From JAUSIF01 sp040901465 (GTDB lineage: Bacteria > Pseudomonadota > Alphaproteobacteria > Rhizobiales > Xanthobacteraceae): a stretch of 64,000 bases of DNA. The position numbers and the translations under genes are program-made. A model generated the notes under the pieces. That model was not told where the DNA came from and ran no database searches. It was given only the letters and a program-made list of their open reading frames with translations. The stretch is from assembly GCA_040901465.1 (NCBI GenBank), contig JBBDYN010000002.1, positions 124,001 to 188,000 on the forward strand. Reading direction: 5' to 3'. Numbering within the stretch: the first letter of the stretch is position 1; each line of letters starts with the position of its first letter. Shown here piece after piece: positions 49,233 through 57,315 of the stretch.

Positions 49233-52229
49233 ATGGCTAGGTTGATGCCCGGGCTGGAGCGCCGGTTGCGGCGCGAGGTCTCCGGCGACGTACTGTTCGA
49301 CCGCTTCAGCCGTGGGCGCTATGCCACCGACGCCTCCCATTACCAGATTGTGCCGGTCGGCGTCGTCGTGCCGAAAACGGTCGTCGCTGCCGAGCGCGCG
49401 ATCGCGCTCGCGCGCGCCGAGGGTGCGAGCGTCCTGCCGCGCGGCGGCGGCACCTCGCAGTGCGGGCAGACGGTGAACGAGTCCCTTGTCGTCGATTGCT
49501 CGAAACATCTGACGCGCATTCTCGAGCTCGACGTGGCAGCGGGCCGCTGCGTCGTGGAGCCGGGGATCGTGCTCGACGAGCTAAATCGTCAGTTGAAGCA
49601 GCATGAGCTTTGGTTTCCGGTCGACGTGTCGACAGCATCCCGCGCCACGATCGGCGGAATGGCCGGCAACAATTCGTGCGGCGGCCGCTCGCTCCGTTAC
49701 GGCACCATGCGCGACAATGTGATTTCGATCGACGGCGTGCTCGCCGATGGCACGCCCGCGCATTTTGGCCGCGTCAATTCGGACCTCTCCGACATTCCGG
49801 AGTCGTCGTCCCTCAAGCCACTCGCCCGCGATTTGCTGGCGCTCGGCGCGCGCGAGGCCGCCGAGGTCGAGGCGCGCTTCCCCAAGGTGCAGCGCCGGGT
49901 CGGCGGCTATAATCTGGACGCGCTGGCACCCGGCCGCAACGATCTCAATCTCGCGCATATCCTCGTCGGCTCCGAAGGCACGCTCGCTTTCACGACCAAG
50001 GTCGAATTGAAACTCTGGCCCGTGCTTGGCAAGCGCGCGGTCGGCGCGTGCCACTTCGGCAGTTTCTACGAGGCGATGAATGCGGCCCAGCATCTCGTGA
50101 AGCTCTTGCCGATTGCCGTCGAGCTCGTCGACCGCACGATGATCGGCCTGGCGCGCGACATCGCCATGTTCCGTCCGACGCTTGAGCAGTTCGTGCGCGG
50201 CGAGCCTGATGCCGTTCTGCTTGTAGAATTCGGCGAGGACGATCAGGAAGAAAATCTGCGACGGCTCAAGCGCCTGCATGAATTGATGGGCGACCTCGGC
50301 TTCGGCTGGGACAAGAGCGGCGCGAAATGGGGCGGCGTCGTCAACGTGATCGGTCCGGCGCTTCAGGCCGCGATCGCCGATCTCCGCGCCTCCGGCTTGA
50401 ACGTCATGATGTCCATGAAGGAGCAGGGCAAGCCCGTCTCCATCGTCGAGGATTGCGCGGTGCCGTTGGAGCATCTCGCCGATTACACTGCGCGGCTCAC
50501 GGCGATCTTTGAAAAACACAACACCCGCGGCACCTGGTACGCGCACGCCTCGGTCGGCTGCCTGCACGTGCGACCCGTGCTCAACCTTCGCCAGGATAAG
50601 GACGTGAAGGCGATGCGTGCGATCGCCGAGGAAGCGTTTGCCATGGTGCGCGAATACAAGGGCTCGCACTCCGGCGAGCATGGCGACGGCATCCTGCGCT
50701 CTGAGTTCCACACGCCGATGTTCGGCGCGCGCCTCGTGCGCGCGTTCGAGGAGGTAAAGGATCGCTTCGATCCGGACGGCGTTTTCAATCCCGGCAAGAT
50801 CGTGCGTGCGCCGAAGTTCGATGATCGCGCGAATTTCCGCTACGGCGCCGGCTACCATGTCGATGCAATGCGCCTCGCGCTCGACTGGTCGGAATATTCC
50901 GGCGCGGGAAATGGATTCCAGGGCGCGGTGGAGATGTGCAACAACAACGGCGCCTGCCTGAAGCACGTGGGCGGTGTCATGTGCCCGAGTTATCGCGTCA
51001 CCAGGAATGAGCGCGACGTCACGCGCGGGCGCGCCAATACGCTGCGGCTCGCCATTTCCGGCCAACTCGGACGCGACGCTTTCGCTTCCGACGAGATGGC
51101 GGAGACGTTGAAGTTATGCGTGTCCTGCAAGGGTTGCCGGCGCGAATGCCCCACGGGCGTCGACATGGCGCGCATGAAGATCGAGGTGCAGGCCGCCCGC
51201 GCCGCAAAGCACGGCCATTCCCTGCGCGACCGCCTGGTCGGCTGGCTGCCGCGTTATGCGCCGTATGCCGTGCGGGTGCCGTGGCTCCTGAATTTGCGCG
51301 ACGCGATTCCCGGCGCGGCGAAGCTGTCCGAGTGGCTCATCGGATTCGTCGCACAACGAAAGTTGCCGAAGTGGCGGAGAGACTTCTTCCGCGATCCCAC
51401 TTCTCCCTCATGGCCGGACTTGATCCGGCCATCCAGGGCGGCGCGCGACGATCTGGATGCCCGGGTCAAGCCCGGGCATGAGGGTATCGGGGAGGTCGTG
51501 CTGTTTGCCGACACCTTCAATCGCTATTTTGAGCGCGAAAATCTTGACGCCGCTCTCGCGGTATTGCGCGCGGCGGGCTATCGCGTGCACTTCGCGGAGC
51601 CGGCGCGCGGCACGCGGCCGCTCTGCTGCGGCCGCACCTTTCTCGCCATCGGCGCGGTTCGGCAGGCGATGGAAGAGGCCGAACGCACGCTCGCGGCGCT
51701 TGCGCCGTTCGTGGCGCGCGGCGCCCCGGTGGTCGGTCTCGAGCCAAGCTGCGTGTTCGGCTTCCGCGATGAAATCCCGGCCCTGCTTAAGACCGATGCG
51801 GCAAGGCGACTTTCCGGCCACGTGTTTCTGCTCGAGGAATTCCTAGCCCGCGAAGCACGGGCCGGCCGCCTCAAGCTTTCGCTCAAGCCGGGGCCAAGCC
51901 GCGCGCTCCTGCACGGCCATTGCCACCAGAAGGCTTTTGGCGCGTTGAGCCAAGTGGAAGAAGTGCTCAAGCTCGTGCCCGGCCTCGCGGTCGAGACCGT
52001 GGAATCGAGCTGCTGCGGCATGGCCGGCAGTTTCGGCTATGGCGCCGACACGATCGACGTCTCGCTCGCCATGGGCGAGCTGTCGCTGCTCCCGGCCGTG
52101 CGCAAGGCCGATCCCGATGCCATCATCGTCGCCGACGGCACGTCCTGCCGCGAGCAGATCAGCCACGGCACCGGCCGCGCCGCGGTGCACGTCGCCCGCG
52201 TGCTCGCCGCAAGCCTCGCCGCGAACTGA
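49233..52229 (+). CDS. FAD-linked oxidase/Fe-S fusion dehydrogenase (glycolate/D-lactate type)
   Basis: 998 residues in one chain: a GlcD-like FAD domain with PRGGGTSQCGQTV near residue 70, IGGMAGNNSCGGRSLRYGTM near residue 139 and HILVGSEGTLAFTTKVEL near residue 244; the FAD-oxidase C-terminal domain with SHSGEHGDGILRSEF near residue 478; 4Fe-4S motifs (NNNGACLKH, then CVSCKGCRRECP near residue 630); and two GlpC-type CCG domains (RPLCCGRT near residue 791 and SSCCGMAGSFGYGAD near residue 926). Fusions of this sort oxidise glycolate, D-lactate or D-2-hydroxyglutarate and pass electrons to the quinone pool. Residues about 724-752 (SPSWPDLIRPSRAARDDLDA and following) are encoded by a palindromic repeat in frame. 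The divergent neighbour is a glyoxylate aminotransferase. Confidence 0.9.
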   Translation: MARLMPGLERRLRREVSGDVLFDRFSRGRYATDASHYQIVPVGVVVPKTVVAAERAIALARAEGASVLPRGGGTSQCGQTVNESLVVDCSKHLTRILELDVAAGRCVVEPGIVLDELNRQLKQHELWFPVDVSTASRATIGGMAGNNSCGGRSLRYGTMRDNVISIDGVLADGTPAHFGRVNSDLSDIPESSSLKPLARDLLALGAREAAEVEARFPKVQRRVGGYNLDALAPGRNDLNLAHILVGSEGTLAFTTKVELKLWPVLGKRAVGACHFGSFYEAMNAAQHLVKLLPIAVELVDRTMIGLARDIAMFRPTLEQFVRGEPDAVLLVEFGEDDQEENLRRLKRLHELMGDLGFGWDKSGAKWGGVVNVIGPALQAAIADLRASGLNVMMSMKEQGKPVSIVEDCAVPLEHLADYTARLTAIFEKHNTRGTWYAHASVGCLHVRPVLNLRQDKDVKAMRAIAEEAFAMVREYKGSHSGEHGDGILRSEFHTPMFGARLVRAFEEVKDRFDPDGVFNPGKIVRAPKFDDRANFRYGAGYHVDAMRLALDWSEYSGAGNGFQGAVEMCNNNGACLKHVGGVMCPSYRVTRNERDVTRGRANTLRLAISGQLGRDAFASDEMAETLKLCVSCKGCRRECPTGVDMARMKIEVQAARAAKHGHSLRDRLVGWLPRYAPYAVRVPWLLNLRDAIPGAAKLSEWLIGFVAQRKLPKWRRDFFRDPTSPSWPDLIRPSRAARDDLDARVKPGHEGIGEVVLFADTFNRYFERENLDAALAVLRAAGYRVHFAEPARGTRPLCCGRTFLAIGAVRQAMEEAERTLAALAPFVARGAPVVGLEPSCVFGFRDEIPALLKTDAARRLSGHVFLLEEFLAREARAGRLKLSLKPGPSRALLHGHCHQKAFGALSQVEEVLKLVPGLAVETVESSCCGMAGSFGYGADTIDVSLAMGELSLLPAVRKADPDAIIVADGTSCREQISHGTGRAAVHVARVLAASLAAN
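51405..51484. repeat. 80-bp palindromic repeat in frame inside the FAD/Fe-S dehydrogenase gene
   Basis: The outer arms CCCTCATG (51405-51412) and CATGAGGG (51477-51484) are exact complements. Inside are GGCCGG-A-CTTGAT-CCGGCC on the left and CCCGGG-T-CAAG-CCCGGG on the right, with CCAG/CTGG between. It belongs to the same family as the intergenic repeats at 14682-14830 and 61488-61574. It keeps the reading frame and adds a linker between the 4Fe-4S region and the first CCG domain. Confidence 0.85.
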
Positions 52230-52241
52230 GGAGGAACAAAG

Positions 52242-52436
52242 TCGAGACCCCCCGAGACCGTCGCCGCGCGCGTCCGCCGGGCGCTGCCGCACGTGCCGGC
52301 CGAGCGCATCGTCGTCGCGCCGGACTGCGGCCTCAAATATCTGCCGCGCGAAGTCGCTTTCGGGAAAATGCAGGCTATGGTGGAAGGCACGAAAATCGTG
52401 CGCCACGAGATCGAGCGCAGGCTCAACTACTTGTAG
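52242..52436 (+). pseudogene. 3' remnant of a MetE-like methionine synthase family gene
   Basis: The last 64 codons before the TAG at 52434 read ...ALPHVPAERIVVAPDCGLKY then LPREVAFGKMQAMVEG..., the C-terminal zinc-site region (DCGLKY) of cobalamin-independent methionine synthase-type proteins. No start codon or upstream domain exists. An intact AGGAGG ribosome site remains at 52229-52234 just before the fragment, as if an internal deletion had removed the body of the gene. The end overlaps the convergent dctM gene by 10 bp. Confidence 0.7.
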
Positions 52437-53716
52437 AAGAACTCGATCAGCACGAGCGAGAACCACGGCACATAGGTGCAAAGCAGGAGCACGAGCAGCA
52501 ACACGCCGATGAAGCCGAGATTGGCTTTCGTCGTCTCCCAGATGTCGGTCTTGGCGATCGAGCACGCCGCGATCAGAACGGAAGCGACCGGCGGGGTCTG
52601 CTGGCCGATGGCGAGATTGAGCGTGAGCACGAGGCCGAAGTGAATCGGGTCGATGCCGACCTGCGTGATCAGCGGCATCACGATCGGAACGGTCAAAATG
52701 ATCGCCGCCGCAGAATGCAGGAACATCCCGACGATCAGGAAGAAGACATTGAGAATGAGCAGGATCGCGTAGGGATTGGTGGTGAGCGAAACGAGACTCT
52801 TCGCAAGAGTCTGCGGCAGCTGGCTCTCCGTGAGATAGACGCCGATCAGCGCCGATGCCGCGACGAGCAACATCACGACCGCGGTCTGGATCGCGGAATC
52901 GACGCAGGCCTGGTAGACTGACTTCCAGCTCAGATCGCGATAGATGACCGACGCGATGAAAAGAGCGGCCAGCACCGCGAGCGCCGCACCCTCCGTCGCC
53001 GTGACGAACCCGCCGAAAATGCCGCCGAGGATGATGACGGGCATGAATAGGGCCCAGGCCGCTTCCTTCAATGCCGTCCCGAGGCGGCCAAGCTGGAACG
53101 CCTGCTCGACCGGGAAATTGTATTTGCGAGCGTAGTAATAGCTGAGCGCCATCAGGCCGAGTCCGCCGACAATGCCCGGCAGAATGCCGGCGACGAACAT
53201 CTGCACGACGGACACTTCCGCCATTGCCGCATAGAGAATCATCGGGATCGACGGCGGGATGATGATGGCGAGCGAGGCCGCCGACGACGTGAGCGCCGCA
53301 GCGAACTCCGGCTTGTAGCCGCGCTTCTTCATCGCCGGGATCAGGATCGAGCCGAGCGCGGCGACGTCGGCGACCGCGGAGCCGGAGATTTCCGCGAAGA
53401 ACATCGAAGCGCCGACCGTCACCATCGCGAGCCCGCCGCGGATGAAGCCGAGCAGCGCCGTCGCCAAGTCGATCAGCCGCCGTGAGATCGACGAGAAGTT
53501 CATGATCCCGCCGGCAAGGATGAAGAGCGGGATCGCGAGCAGCGGAAAGTTCGTCGCCCCTTCGAACATCACGAGCGCGACGTTCGGCAGCATATAGGCG
53601 CCTTGCGTGACCCAGATCGCCGCCACCGCGACGACGGCGAGCGAAATGGCGATCGGCACGTTCAGGAAGACAAGCGTCGCCATGAACAGGAACATGATGC
53701 CGATGGTCGCGCTCAT
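52427..53716 (-). CDS. TRAP transporter large permease subunit DctM
   Basis: 429 residues with about 11-12 membrane segments. The DctM family landmarks are FPLLAIPLFILAGGIMNFSS near residue 57, FFAEISGSAVADVAALGSIL near residue 106, AAASLAII-type PPSIPMILYAAMAEVS near residue 154 and the late LNLAIGQQTPPVASVLIAAC. It forms the ion-coupled channel of a three-part TRAP importer with DctQ (overlapping by ATGA at 53713-53716) and the DctP encoded at 54405. The substrate is an organic acid not defined by sequence. Confidence 0.94.
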   Translation of the reverse strand: MSATIGIMFLFMATLVFLNVPIAISLAVVAVAAIWVTQGAYMLPNVALVMFEGATNFPLLAIPLFILAGGIMNFSSISRRLIDLATALLGFIRGGLAMVTVGASMFFAEISGSAVADVAALGSILIPAMKKRGYKPEFAAALTSSAASLAIIIPPSIPMILYAAMAEVSVVQMFVAGILPGIVGGLGLMALSYYYARKYNFPVEQAFQLGRLGTALKEAAWALFMPVIILGGIFGGFVTATEGAALAVLAALFIASVIYRDLSWKSVYQACVDSAIQTAVVMLLVAASALIGVYLTESQLPQTLAKSLVSLTTNPYAILLILNVFFLIVGMFLHSAAAIILTVPIVMPLITQVGIDPIHFGLVLTLNLAIGQQTPPVASVLIAACSIAKTDIWETTKANLGFIGVLLLVLLLCTYVPWFSLVLIEFFYK

Positions 53717-54264
53717 CGGTGCGTCTCCTTGCCCGGGATGGGCTCGACGCCGACCGACTCCAGCGCTTCCTTGAGTTCATGATCGATCAGCGGCCCGCGC
53801 CGAGCCTCAGCCAGAAGCCCCGGCAAGCGCAGCAATTCGGCGAGGACGAACATCGCCGACGCGACAGGAATAGCGGCCATTACGATAGCCTGCGAAATTT
53901 CGGGGATCGACACGAGGGTAATGCCCGCGATGATCGGCAGCAGCTTCGTCCCCACCCAGGCCATCAGCGCGAAGAAGAATATCGTCACGCCGGACGAGAA
54001 CAAAGTCGCGGCTACGCGCAATCGCGCCGGAAACGAATTGACGAGCCCGGGAAAGCCGAGATGTGCGCCGCGCATGGCCGCGAGCGCACTGGCAAAATAG
54101 GTGAGCCATGCGAGCGAGATTGACGCCACCTCGTCGTACCAGACGAGCGAATAGCCGGTCCATCGATAGGTAAACCCGAGAGTGACGATGACCGTTACGG
54201 CGACCAGCAGTGCGACGGCGATCACTTCAAGCACGCGATCGTAGAAGCGGCGAAATGAATCCAT
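53713..54264 (-). CDS. TRAP transporter small permease subunit DctQ
   Basis: 183 residues with four predicted membrane segments. VIAVALLVAVTVIVTLGFTY near residue 14, the conserved WYDEVASISLAWLTYFASAL near residue 42 and GAHLGF near residue 66 are DctQ marks. It pairs with DctM. It lies downstream of dctP, separated by a terminator hairpin (54303-54331) and the assembly gap. Confidence 0.9.
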   Translation of the reverse strand: MDSFRRFYDRVLEVIAVALLVAVTVIVTLGFTYRWTGYSLVWYDEVASISLAWLTYFASALAAMRGAHLGFPGLVNSFPARLRVAATLFSSGVTIFFFALMAWVGTKLLPIIAGITLVSIPEISQAIVMAAIPVASAMFVLAELLRLPGLLAEARRGPLIDHELKEALESVGVEPIPGKETHR

Positions 54265-54302
54265 GAAGAATCTGCCAGTGCAGCGGGGGATCGGGGAAGC
54301 GG

Positions 54303-54331
54303 AAAAAAGTGCCGGGCCGCATGGGCCCGGC
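54303..54331 (-). terminator. Intrinsic terminator between dctP and dctQM
   Basis: Read on the minus strand, GCCGGGCC (54331-54324) pairs with GGCCCGGC (54318-54311) around a short loop and is followed by AC and six T (54308-54303). It would reduce read-through from dctP into dctQM, a usual way to make more binding protein than permease. Confidence 0.65.
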
Positions 54332-54365
54332 CCTGACGAGGCCTGGGCCGCCGATCGCCACGCCC

Positions 54366-54375
54366 NNNNNNNNNN
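54366..54375. other. Assembly gap (10 N)
   Basis: Ten undefined bases lie in the dctP-dctQ intergenic region. The 14-mer CGCATGGGCCCGGC occurs exactly on both sides, at 54318-54331 and 54376-54389, and is part of the terminator hairpin. The scaffold join was probably made at this hairpin, so the true length here is uncertain. Confidence 0.95.
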
Positions 54376-54404
54376 CGCATGGGCCCGGCACGCAGGTCAG
54401 ATCA

Positions 54405-55388
54405 TCAGGAACCGCCCTTGGCGAGGCTGAGCGACTTGTCGATCAGCGCCTGGCCGCCAGGCACCTGCTTGGCGAACTCTTCGTAGATCGCCTTGCTCGC
54501 ATTCACGAAGGCGGTCTTGTCGGCTTCATTCACGGCAATGCCAGAAGTTTTCATTTTTGCGACGAGCTCGTTGTCGAGCTTTTCGGCGAGCTTCAGGACT
54601 TCGGCTTCGGTTTCCACCGCCGTATCCTCAAGCACCTTGCGCACATCGGCCGGGAAGCGCTCCCAACTCGCGCCGGCCGTGACGAAGGCCGGCGTATAGA
54701 CGTGGCCGGTCATGGAGAGATACTTCTGCACTTCCTGGAACTTCTGCGAGAAGATCTGCGTCAGCGGATTTTCCTGCCCGTCCATCACGCCGGTCTGCAG
54801 TGCGACGAACACTTCCTTAAGCTCCATCGGGCTCGGCTGCGCCCCGTAAGCCTGGAACATCTTCACGCGCCAGACGCCGCCCGGCACCCGCAGCTTCACG
54901 CCTTGCAAGTCTTCCGGCTTCACGATTGGCTTTTTGTTGTTGGTGATGTGCCGGTAGCCGTTCTCGTAGACGCCGATGATCTTGTAGCCCTGCTTCTCGA
55001 CGATCGGGCCGAGCGTCGGGCGGATCACTTCCTTGGCGATGCGCGCCGCGTGCCCGCGGTTCTGCACCAGATAGGGCATCTCAAACACGCCGAACTCGCC
55101 CGCGACCGAGGTCATCACGGTCGAGGGCAGGGCGAGATCGACGGTGCCGAGCTTGAGCTTCTTGAGCAATTCCCCGTCGCTGCCGAGCTGGCTCGAGCCA
55201 TAGACCACGACCTTGGCCTTGTTGCCGAGCTTGGCGTTGGCCTTCGCCGCGAACAGGTCCGCCGACTGCGCGAACAGCGAGCCCGGTGCGCCGACATGGC
55301 CGAACTTGATTTCAGTCTGCGCCGCGGCTGCACCGGCGAACAGCGTGAGCCCGCCGATGAGGGACATAAGTGCTTTGTAGTTGAACAT
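54405..55388 (-). CDS. TRAP transporter solute-binding protein DctP
   Basis: 327 residues with a Sec signal peptide (MFNYKALMSLIGGLTLFAGA, cleavage after AAAQ). The DctP fold shows IKFGHVGAPGSLFAQSADLF, VVVYGSSQLGSDGELLKKLK, the ligand arginine region GVKLRVPGGVWRVKMFQAYG near residue 153 and VFVALQTGVMDGQENPLTQI near residue 184. It binds a carboxylate in the periplasm for the DctQM permease. GGGAGGAAATC precedes the ATG at 55388. It diverges from the GlcG-like gene across a 212-bp gap. Confidence 0.94.
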   Translation of the reverse strand: MFNYKALMSLIGGLTLFAGAAAAQTEIKFGHVGAPGSLFAQSADLFAAKANAKLGNKAKVVVYGSSQLGSDGELLKKLKLGTVDLALPSTVMTSVAGEFGVFEMPYLVQNRGHAARIAKEVIRPTLGPIVEKQGYKIIGVYENGYRHITNNKKPIVKPEDLQGVKLRVPGGVWRVKMFQAYGAQPSPMELKEVFVALQTGVMDGQENPLTQIFSQKFQEVQKYLSMTGHVYTPAFVTAGASWERFPADVRKVLEDTAVETEAEVLKLAEKLDNELVAKMKTSGIAVNEADKTAFVNASKAIYEEFAKQVPGGQALIDKSLSLAKGGS

Positions 55389-55445
55389 GATTTCCTCCCG
55401 ATCGATGAAACGTTCCAAGTGGCCGGTCTCTTGCCGGGCTTTGCC

Positions 55446-55459
55446 TTGGTATACATTGT
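55446..55459. promoter_or_regulatory. Candidate GntR-type operator between dctP and the GlcG-like gene
   Basis: TTGGTATACATTG has the GTATAC core seen in many FadR-subfamily operators (TTGTATACAA-like) and lies about midway in the divergent region. It also overlaps a possible -10 box (TATACAT). No GntR gene adjoins it, so this is only a suggestion. Confidence 0.25.
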
Positions 55460-55600
55460 GGCAGCGAGTGGGACGGTTCACAACCAGATCGGCCGAAGCG
55501 CAGCCGAAAAAATTTGCTGCCGGGAACGGCGCACCGGCGTGGGGGCGGGGGGCGTCGACAATTCCGGCGCTCCGTGCTGATTTTGCGGCGGGAGGAAACC

Positions 55601-56038
55601 ATGACCGGTCTGACATTGGACGCAGCGCAAACGATTGTTTCGGCGGCGTTGAAACACGCCCGCGCCGCCAACATGAAACCGCTCGGGGTCGTCGTGCTCG
55701 ACGCGCGCGGGGCCATGAAGGCCTATGCCGCCGAGGACAAGGCGAGCCTCAAGCGCTTCGAGATCGCCCATGGCAAGGCATATGGCTGCCTCGCGGTGGG
55801 CCAGGGCTCGCGCAGCCTGAACAAGATGGCGGTCGACCGGCCGCATTTCGTCGCGGCGCTCACTCACGTGGTCGGCGGCACGTTGATCCCGGTTCCCGGC
55901 GGGGCGCTGATCAAGAACGCCGCCGGCGACATCATCGGCGCCGTGGGCGTTTCCGGCGACACGTCGGACAATGATGAAGCGGCAGGAGTCGCCGGCATCA
56001 AGGCGGCGGGACTCACGGCGGACGTGGGCACGGGGTGA
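55601..56038 (+). CDS. GlcG/HbpS-family protein
   Basis: 145 residues with an AGGAGG-type site (GGGAGGAAACC) ending 2 bases before the ATG at 55601. The family pattern is clear: LTLDAAQTIVSAALKHARAA at the N-terminus, PLGVVVLDARGAMKAYAAED, RFEIAHGKAYGCLAVG near residue 51 and GGALIKNAAGDIIGAVGVSG near residue 105. GlcG-like proteins accompany glycolate oxidase genes, and HbpS binds haem; the exact biochemical role is uncertain. It lies beside a TRAP importer and a glycolate-type dehydrogenase, which fits 2-hydroxyacid use. Confidence 0.88.
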   Translation: MTGLTLDAAQTIVSAALKHARAANMKPLGVVVLDARGAMKAYAAEDKASLKRFEIAHGKAYGCLAVGQGSRSLNKMAVDRPHFVAALTHVVGGTLIPVPGGALIKNAAGDIIGAVGVSGDTSDNDEAAGVAGIKAAGLTADVGTG

Positions 56039-56077
56039 GGCGTTAAAAGTAACTCGCTCTCCACGATTCTGAGCGCG

Positions 56078-56134
56078 ATCCCGGGTCTGCGGCGCACCAC
56101 GCCGCTGCGCTCCGTGCTGCGCCGCGCCCGGGAT
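56078..56134. repeat. Inverted repeat after the GlcG-like gene
   Basis: ATCCCGGG (56078-56085) and CCCGGGAT (56127-56134) are exact complements, with GCGGCGCA/TGCGCCGC further inside. It sits between the convergent GlcG-like and MetE-like genes and could act as a transcription barrier. Its sequence differs from the TCATGCCCG type seen elsewhere in the window. Confidence 0.65.
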
Positions 56135-56164
56135 GACAAATTGGGGAGCGGCCCGCCGGGACGA

Positions 56165-57280
56165 TTATTTATTTCCCCAAACCTCTTCCGCAATCTCCCG
56201 CACCAGCGCGAGCTTCTTCCACTGCTCGTCCTCGGAAAGCACGTTGCCTTCCTCGGTCGAGGAGAAGCCGCACTGCGGGCTGAGACAAAGCTGTTCGAGC
56301 GGCACGAATTTCGCCGCCTGATCGATGCGCCGCTTGATCTCGTCTTTTGACTCGAGCTTGCCTGTCTTCGACGTGATCAGCCCGAGCACCACGGTCTTGT
56401 CCTTCGGCACGAAGCGCAACGGCTCGAAGCCGCCCGCGCGCTCCGTGTCGTATTCCATGAAATAGGCGTGCACCTTGATCATATTGAAGAGAAGCTCGGC
56501 CACCGGCTCGTAGCCGCCCGACGCCACGAACGTGGAACGGAAATTGCCGCGGCATAGATGCATGCCGATCAGCATGTCCGCGGGCGCGCCCACGATCGCG
56601 TCGTTGATCAGCTTCGCGTATGTGCCCGGCAGTGTCTCCGGGTTCTCGCCGCGCTGCTTCAGCCCCTCGCGCTGCTCGGGATCGCAGAGATAGGCGAGAT
56701 AGACTTCGTCGAGCTGCAGATAGCGGCAGCCCGCGTCCGCGAACGCACGCACCGCTTTGGCATAGGACTGGCCGAGATCCCGGTAGAAATCCGCCATGTC
56801 CGGATAGATCGACGGCAGCACGCACTCGCGGCCGAAACGGAAGTGCAGCGCGGTGGGCGAGGGGATCGTCATTTTCGGCATGCGCTTCGTGTGCGCCTTC
56901 ACGAAGCGAAAATGGTCGATCATCGGATGGCCGGAGAAGCTGCCCAGCCTGCCGTTCAGCCGCAGCTTCACGGGCTTCAGCGAGACGCCGCCCTTGAATG
57001 CGAAGCCGGTGCGCTCGGACTCATAAGATTCGACGCCGTCGAGCTGCGCGAGAAAGTCGTAGTGCCAGAACGCGCGGCGGAATTCGCCGTCGGTGATGCC
57101 TTGCAGGCCCACATCCTCCTGCCGCTTGATCACGCGCTCGATCGCCTTGTCCTCGACGGACTTCAGCGCCGCGTCGTTGATCTCGCCGCGCTCGCGCTTC
57201 GCGCGCGCCTCTTTCAGTGCCGCCGGCCGCAGCAGGCTGCCCACGTGCTCCATGCGGAAGGGAGGATTGAGTTTGTGCAT
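56165..57280 (-). CDS. MetE-like (cobalamin-independent methionine synthase II family) protein
   Basis: 371 residues, corresponding to the C-terminal catalytic barrel of MetE only, as in archaeal and bacterial core enzymes. It starts MHKLNPPFRMEHVGSLLRPA; GLQGITDGEFRRAFWHYDFL is near residue 58. Zinc-ligand places are LIGMHLCRGNFRS (His and Cys near residue 240), FMEYDTERAGGFEPL (Glu) and LCLSPQCGFSS (Cys near residue 336). Such proteins transfer methyl groups to homocysteine or demethylate small compounds; true MetE activity is not certain. It is the last gene of the minus-strand hpaFED group, 35 bp after hpaD, so a linked metabolic use is possible. Confidence 0.85.
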   Translation of the reverse strand: MHKLNPPFRMEHVGSLLRPAALKEARAKRERGEINDAALKSVEDKAIERVIKRQEDVGLQGITDGEFRRAFWHYDFLAQLDGVESYESERTGFAFKGGVSLKPVKLRLNGRLGSFSGHPMIDHFRFVKAHTKRMPKMTIPSPTALHFRFGRECVLPSIYPDMADFYRDLGQSYAKAVRAFADAGCRYLQLDEVYLAYLCDPEQREGLKQRGENPETLPGTYAKLINDAIVGAPADMLIGMHLCRGNFRSTFVASGGYEPVAELLFNMIKVHAYFMEYDTERAGGFEPLRFVPKDKTVVLGLITSKTGKLESKDEIKRRIDQAAKFVPLEQLCLSPQCGFSSTEEGNVLSEDEQWKKLALVREIAEEVWGNK

Positions 57281-57315
57281 TCACAGCTCCCCGGAATTGG
57301 AATTAGCGGAAACGC

